Assembly (NCBI RefSeq): GCF_000426565.1
Contig: NZ_AUFP01000006.1
Span: 164,708 to 228,707 of the forward strand
Direction: 5' to 3'
From: Segatella albensis DSM 11370 = JCM 12258
GTDB lineage: Bacteria; Bacteroidota; Bacteroidia; Bacteroidales; Bacteroidaceae
DNA: 64,000 nt
The notes under the pieces were generated by a model. That model was given only the letters and a program-made list of their open reading frames with translations, made no database searches and had not been told where the DNA came from. The translations under genes and the position numbers were made by a program. Shown one piece after another: positions 19,081 through 29,500 of this stretch (position 1 is the first letter of the stretch; each line of letters begins with the position of its first letter).

Positions 19081-21480
19081 TTACTGATAGGTTATCTTCT
19101 GTATCATCTGTCCTGGATCAACAATGGATAACGTAAGGATATGACTATCTTTTTCCTTGTCTATAGGAAATGATAGTACAAACTCCTTGCGGTTCTCCAT
19201 CACCTGTAATTTCCACTTAGGTCCCCACTCTATGAATTCATTCTTACAGATCACAGGATTTGAACCATCCATGCTGACACGTATCTGATTACTTCTGTCA
19301 CCGTTGACAGGCCACATCGGAACTACAGAAATACACACATGCAGGGAGTCTTTTCCTCTCAACTCTGTAATCGGAATACTGATAGAACCAGACGATTTGA
19401 AGTCTAGTGGCTGTCCCATCTGGATGACATGCCAGTCTGTACCCATACCCTCAAGCAACTGAAAAGGAGGTTTCAACTCAACCCTTGTAAGGTCAACCTT
19501 ATGAGCAAACTCAGGATGTATCTGATCCTGTGGCAAACGATACCTATCGGTTGGAGCCTCAACGAGTTCTGGCATATTCTGATAAAGAGCCGTATAACCC
19601 GGTGGTATCTCAGAGATCATCTGATTCCATTTACCACCAAACAAACTATGATAACGGTCGATGAGATCTTGAAGTTGCTCATTTGCATCACGTGACTGAG
19701 CCGCATATGAAGCATTACCAGTCTCATGATTGGCCTGTGCATACAGGAACTTACGATTCATCTGATAAGCAGAAAGGACAGAATATCCAAGCAATTCGAA
19801 TAAAGCCGGTCGTAAATTCTCCGGCACCTTTCTCTCAATAGCTTCATAGGCGAAGCAAATGTCCTGATATTCAACAAGACGTTTCTGAGCAGTACCTGTT
19901 TCAAAAGAGAAATCCGTATCATGTAAACGAGAATTCTCCTTGCTATCCCACTCATATTCATACCCCATATATTCCGGTTTCCTATCCCATGCCAGACGAT
20001 AGTAATGATCAAGGATATTCTGAAATTGCGCTTTATATTCCTCTCCGAAGACGGAAGCAAGCCACTGAGCCTGATACCTATTAGCATTCTGATAACTGAA
20101 AGCATCAAAATTCCAGGCCATATCCATAAACATCTGTGTTTCTATTTCCATAGGTTTGATATCACCGACATTGAGCAACCAATATCTATCAGCACCGGCT
20201 GTGTATGCCTTGCGCATCTCTTCATACATAAGTTGGGGAGCTGTGGTAGAGAGCCAAAGATAATCATGAGGGGTACCGCAATAACTTAGGTGATAATACA
20301 CACCACTACCACCTTTTCGCTTCTGTTCCTTGACATTGCTCACCCGTTTCATATAGCCATAGTTGTCGTCAGGCCATACCAATGTTATATCATCCGGTAC
20401 ACGAAGACCTGCATCATAGATATCAAGTGTTTCCTTATAAGGAACAAAGATTTGTGGCAATTCAGATACCTTTATTCCCTTATATTTTTCCAAAATAGCA
20501 CGTTGCTCACCAAAGACTTTCTCTAATGTACGGGCACGATCTTTGGGATTAGTGCTACCCTTCATGGCTTCATCATGCAATCCCCGCATACCCATCGTGT
20601 AAATATTATCATACTGAGCAGTCTGTCGAATACGATCATCAAGTTTTTTCAAAATGTTCTCTCTGTTGACTTCATAATTCCATTCACCATCCTTGGTCTT
20701 ATCCCACTCCAAAGTAGAAGCATTATTGAATAGCAGTGGTTCACAATGACTGGTCGTAATCATCACTCCACGCCCATCTGCGACCTTTTGATTCTCCGGA
20801 TGACTATAGAAAGCACCAGTACATGAATGCATGGCTGGCGCAAGCATATTTCCCTTAAGGCGCATGATTAGTTCACAGATACGGTCATAGGTCTTTGGAC
20901 CGATATCGCCAAGTTCTTTCTCAAAGTTTCGAGAGGCCCATGTCTTCATTCCCCAGTCTTCGTCATTGATAAAGATGCCACGATATTTTACTGATGGTTC
21001 ACCTGACACAAAATGATCAAAACTGACAGCAACATCTGGATTATACTTCACAGGAATATCTGCCCACCAATACCATGGAGATACTCCGATACGTCTGGAT
21101 ACTTCATAGACACCATAGATAGTACCTCGCATATCACTACCAGCAATGATCAGACGAGGATGATGTTCACGCGTTACTGTGATGACATAGTTTTCGTGTT
21201 TGTTCTTCAAATCAGAAGTCCTCAATATACCTTTCTTTATTAACTCAGAGATCAGCTTACTCTTTCCATAGGTACCTACAACGATCTGGGCTCCGGATGT
21301 CTGTTTACTACCTGTTACCAGAGAGATATCATGGCGCAGATCTGTGATGGCTCGAACAACTTGTCGGGGTTCGTCAGCATCATAATTAATGCGAGCATGG
21401 AGGACCTTAAAGTTACCTGCCTGCAAACATATAGATGTAAGAGAGAACAAACACAGAAATAGATATTTCTTTACGATCAT
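19081..21480 (-). CDS. GH115 xylan alpha-1,2-glucuronidase
   Basis: 799 residues with an N-terminal signal peptide (cleavage after LQAG). GH115 enzymes remove (4-O-methyl-)D-glucuronic acid from xylan chains, including internal residues. The match rests on the N-terminal alpha/beta domain (YGVYEVSRRIGVSPWYWW), the barrel segments GIFINDEDWGMKTWA and LAPAMHSCTGAFYSHPEN, the VWPDDNYGYMKR stretch and the C-terminal beta domain. Which acidic residues are catalytic was not resolved here. It is the last gene of the minus-strand PUL, 112 bp after susD with a hairpin between. The protein is probably periplasmic or surface-linked; no lipobox is seen. No other glycosidase is in the locus, so the xylan backbone must be cut elsewhere. 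Confidence 0.88.
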   Translation of the reverse strand: MIVKKYLFLCLFSLTSICLQAGNFKVLHARINYDADEPRQVVRAITDLRHDISLVTGSKQTSGAQIVVGTYGKSKLISELIKKGILRTSDLKNKHENYVITVTREHHPRLIIAGSDMRGTIYGVYEVSRRIGVSPWYWWADIPVKYNPDVAVSFDHFVSGEPSVKYRGIFINDEDWGMKTWASRNFEKELGDIGPKTYDRICELIMRLKGNMLAPAMHSCTGAFYSHPENQKVADGRGVMITTSHCEPLLFNNASTLEWDKTKDGEWNYEVNRENILKKLDDRIRQTAQYDNIYTMGMRGLHDEAMKGSTNPKDRARTLEKVFGEQRAILEKYKGIKVSELPQIFVPYKETLDIYDAGLRVPDDITLVWPDDNYGYMKRVSNVKEQKRKGGSGVYYHLSYCGTPHDYLWLSTTAPQLMYEEMRKAYTAGADRYWLLNVGDIKPMEIETQMFMDMAWNFDAFSYQNANRYQAQWLASVFGEEYKAQFQNILDHYYRLAWDRKPEYMGYEYEWDSKENSRLHDTDFSFETGTAQKRLVEYQDICFAYEAIERKVPENLRPALFELLGYSVLSAYQMNRKFLYAQANHETGNASYAAQSRDANEQLQDLIDRYHSLFGGKWNQMISEIPPGYTALYQNMPELVEAPTDRYRLPQDQIHPEFAHKVDLTRVELKPPFQLLEGMGTDWHVIQMGQPLDFKSSGSISIPITELRGKDSLHVCISVVPMWPVNGDRSNQIRVSMDGSNPVICKNEFIEWGPKWKLQVMENRKEFVLSFPIDKEKDSHILTLSIVDPGQMIQKITYQ

Positions 21481-21497
21481 ATTTCAAGGAATTAACT

Positions 21498-21531
21498 TCA
21501 AAAAGCCCGGACCTATTTCGAGTCCAGGCTT
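21498..21531 (-). terminator. Hairpin between susD and the GH115 gene (terminator or attenuator)
   Basis: On the minus strand AAGCCTGGAC and GTCCGGGCTT form a 10-bp GC-rich stem followed by TTTTTG. It stands about 20 bp before the GH115 start and inside the PUL transcript. It can lower enzyme expression relative to SusCD or protect the susCD message end. Confidence 0.7.
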
Positions 21532-21592
21532 AATGAAAGATCATGTTGTTACACTAACTAAAAATTATTAACCATATATTGTCTTTGAAGTA

Positions 21593-23371
21593 TTAATTGC
21601 CAGCATAACCAGGGTTCTGCTTCAACTCAGCGTCCTTGTTCGCTTGGATAGCTGACAAAGGAATTGGGAACAGATCGAAGTGTGAATCGTAATCCTTACC
21701 TTCTGCAGAATACTTAGCACTGAAATATGGGTTATACTTCTTGATGCGCTCACTGAGTTTACCTACACGCGAAAGGGTAAGACGGCGCTTCTCCTCACAA
21801 GTAAGTTCGCGAAGGCGCTCATCAAGAATGAAGTCAAGATCCATCTCACTTGCAGTAACCTCCTTTGCCTTTGCACGATGGCGCAATACATTTATGTCTG
21901 CAGCAGCCTCAGCCTTCTTACCTAAATTTACATATGCCTCCGCACGCAACAGATATGCCTCTGCCAAACGGAACATATACTGATCGGTATAGGTCTTTCC
22001 TGCGGTACCGGCAAGGGTAAGCGTTGACTTATCACCATACTGAGCATCAGGATGATGGAAAGGAGTTGTCATCTTGGTAGAATAGCCACACATAAAACGG
22101 TTAGGCAACTGAGTCGTGGCATTCACACCACCGGCGAAACCTGTTTCCATAGAATAGCCAGCAGGAAGTTTGGTGTTTTCGAGATCGAATACACCATCAG
22201 GCATTGCCTTCTTCAATTCTGGATATTGATCTAATACCTGTGTTCGGTGAATCTTAAACTTACGAGGCCAGTTGTATTCAGAATTACGCATATCATTGAA
22301 ATCACCTTCCCAGATACCACTATAAAGATGTTCATCAGCATAATGGGTACCAATACCACGACCACCGGTCATATCACCGATAGGCCAATTGAAAAGTTGG
22401 ATGTTAGTACCATCAGGAGCAATGATTTTGAACTTATCGACCTGAGGAGCAAAGAATCGCTCGCCCCAGAAGCTACCAGGATTCCAGAAGAAATGACTCG
22501 TATTATTACCACCACCTTCTACATTGGTTTCAAACTGGATGACCCAGATGGCCTCCGTATTACCAGAGGCACGATTCTGGTTATTTGGACGGAAGAGGTC
22601 ATAGAACACATCGCCCGCTTCATTTTTCTGTGAACCGAAACGTTCGGTCATCAATTTCAAATTTGGATCATTGATTACGTCAGAAGCCGCACTAACGGCC
22701 TTATCATTAGCTCCTGTTGCCAGATAAACTTCAGAAAGTAACATGTTTGCAGCAGGGCGACTGATTTCACCATCCTTTACAGCATTGATTTCCGGAAGAT
22801 TGGCAACAGCAAATTCGAGGTCTGAAACACACTGAGCCAACACATTTTCTTTCGTATCACGAGTATAATCAGTCTTCGGCGCTGTTATCTCCTCTGTTTG
22901 GAGTGGCACACCACCATAGAGATAAGCTAATGTACGATAACCAAGGGCACGGAAGAAACGAGCCTTTGCCTCATACACTTTCTTCTGTTCTTCGTTCAAC
23001 TTTGTAGATTTGCCGACACGACTAATCACTGTATTTGCCTGAGCAATAAGTTTATAGTTCTCATCCCAATAGAACTTTGCTATTGCACCCGACGGAGAAA
23101 GGTCGGCAGTGACATTTGACTTTAAAGGGTCTGCGGTGATCCACATATCTGCAAATTTCGAGAGATCTGTAGTACGGTCGTATGTAGTATAGAACTCCTC
23201 ACGAGTGAGGTAATAGAGTTCTGTCACCGCAGCATCAAAGTCTGCAGATGTTTCATATGAGTTAGATGCAGAATTGAAGTCAAGTGCTTTCTCTTCAAGG
23301 AAACTGTCTTCATTGCATCCTGTGAGCAGCAATCCTATTGCTAATAATGGAATTAAATATATCTTTTTCAT
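21593..23371 (-). CDS. SusD/RagB-family outer-membrane glycan-binding lipoprotein
   Basis: 592 residues with a lipoprotein signal (LLLTGC, Cys19). The SusD helical core with TPR-like repeats is visible (AKARFFRALGYRTLAYLYGGVP near residue 135). The C-terminal region holds RLAEAYLLRAEAYVNLGKK and the conserved RLRELTCEEKRR segment. SusD caps its SusC barrel and delivers oligosaccharides. It begins 4 bp after the susC stop, so they are one transcript. The neighbouring GH115 points to glucuronoxylan-derived chains, which is inference. Confidence 0.93.
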   Translation of the reverse strand: MKKIYLIPLLAIGLLLTGCNEDSFLEEKALDFNSASNSYETSADFDAAVTELYYLTREEFYTTYDRTTDLSKFADMWITADPLKSNVTADLSPSGAIAKFYWDENYKLIAQANTVISRVGKSTKLNEEQKKVYEAKARFFRALGYRTLAYLYGGVPLQTEEITAPKTDYTRDTKENVLAQCVSDLEFAVANLPEINAVKDGEISRPAANMLLSEVYLATGANDKAVSAASDVINDPNLKLMTERFGSQKNEAGDVFYDLFRPNNQNRASGNTEAIWVIQFETNVEGGGNNTSHFFWNPGSFWGERFFAPQVDKFKIIAPDGTNIQLFNWPIGDMTGGRGIGTHYADEHLYSGIWEGDFNDMRNSEYNWPRKFKIHRTQVLDQYPELKKAMPDGVFDLENTKLPAGYSMETGFAGGVNATTQLPNRFMCGYSTKMTTPFHHPDAQYGDKSTLTLAGTAGKTYTDQYMFRLAEAYLLRAEAYVNLGKKAEAAADINVLRHRAKAKEVTASEMDLDFILDERLRELTCEEKRRLTLSRVGKLSERIKKYNPYFSAKYSAEGKDYDSHFDLFPIPLSAIQANKDAELKQNPGYAGN

Positions 23372-23375
23372 GGTT

Positions 23376-26300
23376 TTACAAATTGATGTTGATACCTAAT
23401 GTCATACTCTTCATTACAGGACGATCCTCATAGCGACTACCTGTCATACGGTTTTGACCGTTGATGTCTTGATAGGTCACGTTTGGTTCCGGATCCCAAC
23501 CATGCCAACCAGTGATAGTCAGCAAATTCTTACAACTCAAGTAAACGTTGATACCGTCAATACCGATACGCTGCATCCATGTCTTTGGAAGATCATATGA
23601 GAGTGTGATATCTTGTAGGCGTAGGAAAGAACGGTTCTCATAACGACCTGGATTGATAGCAGGATTAGCATTATAGAGAGCGTAGATACCACTTGGGTTG
23701 CTTGGTGTCCAGAAGTTCTCCACCTGCTCCGTCAAACGATTATGGCGCAAAGTATTATCGTTGACAAGTTCTGCATAGGTATTCTTGCCCAAATAACTCT
23801 TGCTTCCACCGATCACAGCATTAAGGAAGAAACTCAATGTGAAACTGTTATATTTCAAAGTGTTGAGTAAACCCATACGGCAAGAAGGATCTGCCTTACC
23901 GATGATACTGCGGTCTTTCTCATCAATCTTACCATCATCATTGACGTCAACGATGCGATAGTTACCAGGATGATAACCTTCTGGTATTTTATCACCTACC
24001 TGATAGATGCCATCAATGGTATAATCATAGATCGCTGAGAGTGACTGACCGATAAAGAGAGATGATGAAGAAAGATCGTCTTCCTTACCATCACCATTGG
24101 TATCAAGACCAGCTAGTTTCTTGATCTTATTGCTATTGGTAGAGAAGTTGAACATAGAAGTCCACTCAAAGTTTTTGGTTTGGATATTACGAGTATTGAT
24201 CGTGAACTCGAAACCATTGTTCTGAATTTCACCTACATTAGACATAATAGATGTGAAACCAGTGATTGAAGGAATAGAGACTGCATAAAGCAAGTCTGTG
24301 GTCTTGGTGGTATAATACTCAATATTACCGGTGATACGGTTGTTGAGTAATGAGAAGTCTACACCAAAGTTAAAGCCAGAGGTCTTTTCCCACTTCAGGT
24401 TATTGTTTTCCATAGAAACCAACTCCTGACGCATCACACCAGAAGAAGCGCCATCACCAAAGATGTAACCGATAGAAGAGTCCACACGTGCCAATGAAGA
24501 ATAACGGGCTGTCTGGTTACCACTGACACCCCAACCTGCACGAAGTTTCAAGTAATCGAGCGTAGGAACCTTGAACCACTCCTCGTTAGAGATAACCCAA
24601 CCAAGAGCGACAGATGGGAATACGGCACTCTTGTTACTCTTTGAAAAACCAGAGAAGCCATCACGACGAACAGTAGCTGTCAAAAGATACTTGCTGTCAT
24701 AAGCATAGTTTACACGTCCCATCTGATAAAGTAGGGTCTCTTCCCATGCATCAGAATTTGTCTGCTGGGTACCGGCAAGTTCGAGTGAGTTGTAACCCAA
24801 TGTCATACGTGGGAACAACTTAGCATCAGCTGCCGTATAACTATACTGGCGCTTTGAAGCACCATATACAAATGTAGCACCCACAGAATGCTTACCGAAG
24901 TCATTCTGATAGTTTACGATATTATCAAATGTCCAGTCATTATATCTTGAATGATGCTTGTAAGCCTGTCCATTACTATTCTCAGCAAATTCACTTGCAT
25001 AGTTGTGCTCACCGATACGATAGTTGTTACCAAAATTCATACGATAGGTAAGACCTTTTACCGGAAGTTTTACCTCTGCATAGAGATTTGCGAAGAATGA
25101 ATTTGAGCGATCATAGTCATCAACCAAAGAACCGTGATAAGGGTTCTCACGTGCATCATGAGCAGGATAATGAATCATCTCGCCATTCTCATCATATGGT
25201 TTTGTAAGTGGACTGCACTCGATGAGGAATGGAAGATAGGTTTCCTGTCCGTCACGATTCTCAAAAGAACCGAAAGCTTGAACTCCGGCCTTCAACCATG
25301 ACACAGGCTTAATGTCCAAGTTCACACGAATCGTATTACGCTTATAATCATCGTTAAGCAAATAGTTCTTCTGACTCGTATTGCCAAGAGAAATCAAATA
25401 CGACATGTTATCAGCACCACCGGAGATGTTCAACTTGTTTTCAAAGATAGAACCGGTACGTGTGAAATCGCTCCACCAGTCATAGTCACCTGGGACGATG
25501 TTACCTTTATCATCTGTCATCCATGCATCAGGCATACGCTCAGAGAGTTTAAAATCAGGATTCTGTTGGGTATAACCGGAAGCCTCTGTCTTAGAGTACT
25601 GCCATAAGCACTCGTTATCAAAGTTCAACATCTGCTCACGATTCATGGTATGCAGTTTATGAGTCGGAGTCTGCATACTATAACTGCTTGAGAAGTTTAC
25701 CTTAGCCTTACCTTTGGCACCACGCTTTGTCGTGATAAGGAGTACGCCATTGGCAGCCTGAGCACCATAGACGGCTGTTGCCGAAGCATCTTTCAAGACG
25801 TCAACACTTTCGATATCGGCAGGGTTGATACTTGAAAGACTACCGGTATAGATGATTCCGTCGAGGATAACAAGGACGCTGGTATTACCGGAAATGGTGT
25901 TGGCACCACGAATAGATAATTCAGGACTAGAACCGGCAGAACTTGCCTGACCGACATTCAGTCCAGGAACAGTTCCCTGTAAAGACTGAAGAAGGTTTGT
26001 ATTGGTAGATTTCTCGAATGCTTGGATGTTGGCTCTTGTCACAGCACCTGTAACATCACTCTTACGCATGGTACCATAACCTACGACAACGACTTCATCG
26101 ATAAGTTTCTGGTCAACATGAAGAGTCACCTTCACATAAGATTTGCCTTTGATCTGAACTGTTTGTTTCACATAACCAATATAAGATACTGTAATAGCAT
26201 CACTTGTGGTGTTTCTCAGTTCAAAATTACCGTTAAAATCACTTACAGCGGCATTCTTTGTACCTACTTCACTAATCGTAGCACCAATGATAGGTTCACC

Positions 26301-26414
26301 AGAATCATCGGTAACAACACCTTTAAGGATACTCTGAGCTGAAAGCATTGCTGGGAATGCAACCATCACAACGAGTATCATTAGGACTCGATTCAATTGT
26401 TTTTTTAATTCCAT
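23376..26414 (-). CDS. SusC/RagA-family TonB-linked outer-membrane transporter
   Basis: 1012 residues. It has a signal peptide (cleavage near LSAQS), then a CarboxypepD_reg-like domain (GVVTDDSGEPIIGATISEVG). A TonB box-like DEVVVVGYGTMRKSDVTGAV follows, then a plug domain (LQGTVPGLNVGQ, LSIRGANTI, ADIESVDVLKDASATAVYG) and a long beta barrel with an aromatic-rich end. It imports oligosaccharides with its SusD partner, powered by TonB-ExbBD. It is the first structural gene of the PUL. The neighbouring hybrid two-component gene lies upstream on the same strand, 144 bp away, across a spacer with a -7 box. Confidence 0.95.
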   Translation of the reverse strand: MELKKQLNRVLMILVVMVAFPAMLSAQSILKGVVTDDSGEPIIGATISEVGTKNAAVSDFNGNFELRNTTSDAITVSYIGYVKQTVQIKGKSYVKVTLHVDQKLIDEVVVVGYGTMRKSDVTGAVTRANIQAFEKSTNTNLLQSLQGTVPGLNVGQASSAGSSPELSIRGANTISGNTSVLVILDGIIYTGSLSSINPADIESVDVLKDASATAVYGAQAANGVLLITTKRGAKGKAKVNFSSSYSMQTPTHKLHTMNREQMLNFDNECLWQYSKTEASGYTQQNPDFKLSERMPDAWMTDDKGNIVPGDYDWWSDFTRTGSIFENKLNISGGADNMSYLISLGNTSQKNYLLNDDYKRNTIRVNLDIKPVSWLKAGVQAFGSFENRDGQETYLPFLIECSPLTKPYDENGEMIHYPAHDARENPYHGSLVDDYDRSNSFFANLYAEVKLPVKGLTYRMNFGNNYRIGEHNYASEFAENSNGQAYKHHSRYNDWTFDNIVNYQNDFGKHSVGATFVYGASKRQYSYTAADAKLFPRMTLGYNSLELAGTQQTNSDAWEETLLYQMGRVNYAYDSKYLLTATVRRDGFSGFSKSNKSAVFPSVALGWVISNEEWFKVPTLDYLKLRAGWGVSGNQTARYSSLARVDSSIGYIFGDGASSGVMRQELVSMENNNLKWEKTSGFNFGVDFSLLNNRITGNIEYYTTKTTDLLYAVSIPSITGFTSIMSNVGEIQNNGFEFTINTRNIQTKNFEWTSMFNFSTNSNKIKKLAGLDTNGDGKEDDLSSSSLFIGQSLSAIYDYTIDGIYQVGDKIPEGYHPGNYRIVDVNDDGKIDEKDRSIIGKADPSCRMGLLNTLKYNSFTLSFFLNAVIGGSKSYLGKNTYAELVNDNTLRHNRLTEQVENFWTPSNPSGIYALYNANPAINPGRYENRSFLRLQDITLSYDLPKTWMQRIGIDGINVYLSCKNLLTITGWHGWDPEPNVTYQDINGQNRMTGSRYEDRPVMKSMTLGININL

Positions 26415-26484
26415 AACAGGATAAATTAGTTATTAGATTATCAATAAACTAGATTGGTTAAGTTTTGATTAGATTATTTGGCTA

Positions 26485-26492
26485 CAAAGATA
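26485..26492 (-). promoter_or_regulatory. -7 box of the susCD-GH115 operon
   Basis: The minus-strand TATCTTTG matches TAnnTTTG, 70 bp before the susC start. No -33 TTTG is seen, which is usual for promoters that need an activator; here the adjacent hybrid regulator is the natural candidate. Confidence 0.55.
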
Positions 26493-26558
26493 ACATTGTT
26501 TTTAGCATTTGTTATAAGAATTTTGTTGCACGAACTTGCGAAAACATTGCATCTTCGC

Positions 26559-29500
26559 CTATCCCTGCTGGATTTCTTGATATTCTGAAGGAGAAACTCC
26601 GAAATAAGTCTTGAAGGCTGTCGAGAAATGTGCCAAGTCTTGATATCCTACTTTATCCGCTACCTGCGATACGTTCACCTTTCCTTCTCTAAGCAACTTG
26701 GCTGCCTGTTCCATACGAAGATTTCTTAAGAACTTTCCCGAAGAGATTCCTGTGATTTCCTTCATCTTACGATGCAACTGTGTTCTACTTATACCCACAT
26801 CTTTGGCAAGGGAATCGATATTGTAGTTGCAGTCTGACATGTTTGCATTCACCGAGCGCATCACTCGTTCCATGAATTCGTCATCGTTTCCTTTCACATT
26901 GATTTTCTCTATACGTTGCTCTTGGTCAACGGCTCCGCTGAACTTTCCACGAAGGCGACGTATATTATCGATGAGATTATCTATCTGAATATGAAGTTCC
27001 TCCATATTGAACGGCTTAGCCAAATAGGCATCAGCACCAGTTTTCAATCCTTCCAACTTATATTCCACCTCTGCCTTGGAAGTTAGCATGATAACCGGAA
27101 TCTGAGAAATCTGGGGATGCTTCTTGATACGTCTCAGAAGGGTGAGACCATCCATCTCAGGCATCATCAGGTCACTGATAACTAGGTCATATTGTTGTGA
27201 AAGCAATACTTTCAATGCTTCACGACCGTTAGGCATGTGGTCAAACTTATAGTATTGTCCAAGTTCACAATTGATATAGTTAGCGATTTCGGGATCATCA
27301 TCAACAATAAGTATACGGAAATGCTGACTCTTCCGACTGGCATTGCTACCATCGGAAAGTATAACTTTGGCTGGTGACTCCTTGACGATTTGGTCGGGTC
27401 TCAGATGAGCATTGCCTTTAGGAATGATGACCGTAAAGCAAGAGCCTCGCTTTCCATCGTTACGATTGCTGGCATAGATTCTTCCTTTGTGCAACTGAGT
27501 GATGGAACGGCAAAGGTTCAAACCTATACCTGTACCCTTGACGCCAAAATCATCTGAATTATGACCTTGATAGAAGCGGTCGAAAAGTCGTTCTGCCTTT
27601 TCTTTCTTTATCCCTACTCCATTATCGACGACATCAATCTCTATCTCTTTCTCAAGTTCACGGAGCACTACCTTTATCTCTCCTCCGTCAAAGATATATT
27701 TAAAGGCATTGGAGAGCAGATTGGCAATGACCTTATCGAAATTGATCCGATCGATCCATGCAAAGACATGATTCTTCTCATGTTCAAAAGTAAAGGTGAT
27801 ACCGCGCTGACTGGCATTATACTGATACAGTTTACAGATGCCACTGATGAAGTCTACCAGATTGGTCTCACGGCAATGCAAAAGCATCTGATTCTTATCG
27901 ATACGTCGCTCATCCAAAATCTGATTCACCAACGACATCAGTCGCTGTGCATTACGATCAATAGTCTCTATGTCAGCCTTGCCCTCACCATTACCTATCA
28001 GTGTCTTCAATTTAGCGAGAGGACCTAGTATCAGGGTCAGTGGGGAACGGATGTCATGGGTGGCATTGATAAGGAATCTCATCTTTTCTTCATCCAACCG
28101 TTGACGAGCATTCTTTTTGATAACCCATACTCCTGCAACAAAGAGGAGCAGAAGAGCGATGTAATAGAGGGTATATGCCCATCCTGAGCGATACCATGGT
28201 GGAAGGACATCCAGAGTAATCGTCTTAGTCTTTGAATAGACTCCTGCAGACAATGCCCTGACCTCAATGTGATAGTTGCCGGGCTGGAGATGACTGAGTT
28301 GTATGCTGTTTATACCTTCTGGTGTCTGCATCCATCTTCCATCATTGATGCGATATTCATAAATGATATTGTCAGGACTGACGAAATCTAGCAGAGAAAA
28401 TTCCAAACTGATGCTATTATCAAGATATGAAACCTGATAGTGGTCGGTAGAGGTGACTGGTCCATCTGCGACATGTCGGCCATTTGATTCCGTAAGGGTA
28501 TTAACAGGATTTCCGGCAATGAGAAATCCCGTGAGCTTGACATCAGGAAGGGCTTTATGACATCCCATGGTCTGGGATGCATTAAAGACTGTCAACCCGT
28601 CATTATTAGCGAAATAGATCATGTCGTCATTGGTATGCAAACTCACATTGTTCACATATTCCTTCATCGTAAGTCCATTGCCCAAGACATGACCTACGAA
28701 CTTTTTTCTTTTACTATCAAACTGCCATATGCCCATGGAGGTGGCACACCAGATGTCTCCATTGTTGGATTGCACGATATTCCCTATCACCTTATTTGAC
28801 AGGGCATTACCATATTTAAAACGAACAACCTTCTTACTGCCATGATAATAAATATATAGTCCTCGGTCTGTGCCTATAAGGACTTCGCCATGATTTGTTT
28901 CGCAGAGTGAATAGCACATGGTACCATCGAGCAGACTATCCCATCCATAAGGATGAAAGTTATTTTTCTGTGGATCATAGCACGAAACACCGGCAGAAGT
29001 TGCCACCCAAAGACAGCCATAGCGATCTGGCATCATTGCAAGGATCCAGTTGTTATGGAGTATACCATGAACAGGATCAACATCTGTCGATAGGTAGTTA
29101 TGGGAGGAGTGATTCCGGGGATTGAATATGGTCAGCCCACGGGAATAGGTGGAGATGAACAAACTTCCGTGTCCGAGGTCACAGATACCGTTCAACTTCT
29201 CGCAAACAAATGATGCCTGATACTGAGACTGACCGGTAAGTGGGTTATAGGCATAGAGGGCTTCATCGGTGCATATCCAGTAGCGACCGTTCTTGTCACG
29301 ATACATAATCTCCGGGGATGTTGGCGATGAAGGATGGGAAACGATATGGCCACGCTTGTCAAAGCCATAAACTCCATTTCCTTGGACGACACACCAGATG
29401 ATGCCATGATCTCCACGACAGATGGATGTCACCGTCGAACTGACATGATAGCCTTGAGAAGAGAATCTCCAAGACGCAAACTGAGGTTGTACATGGGGGA

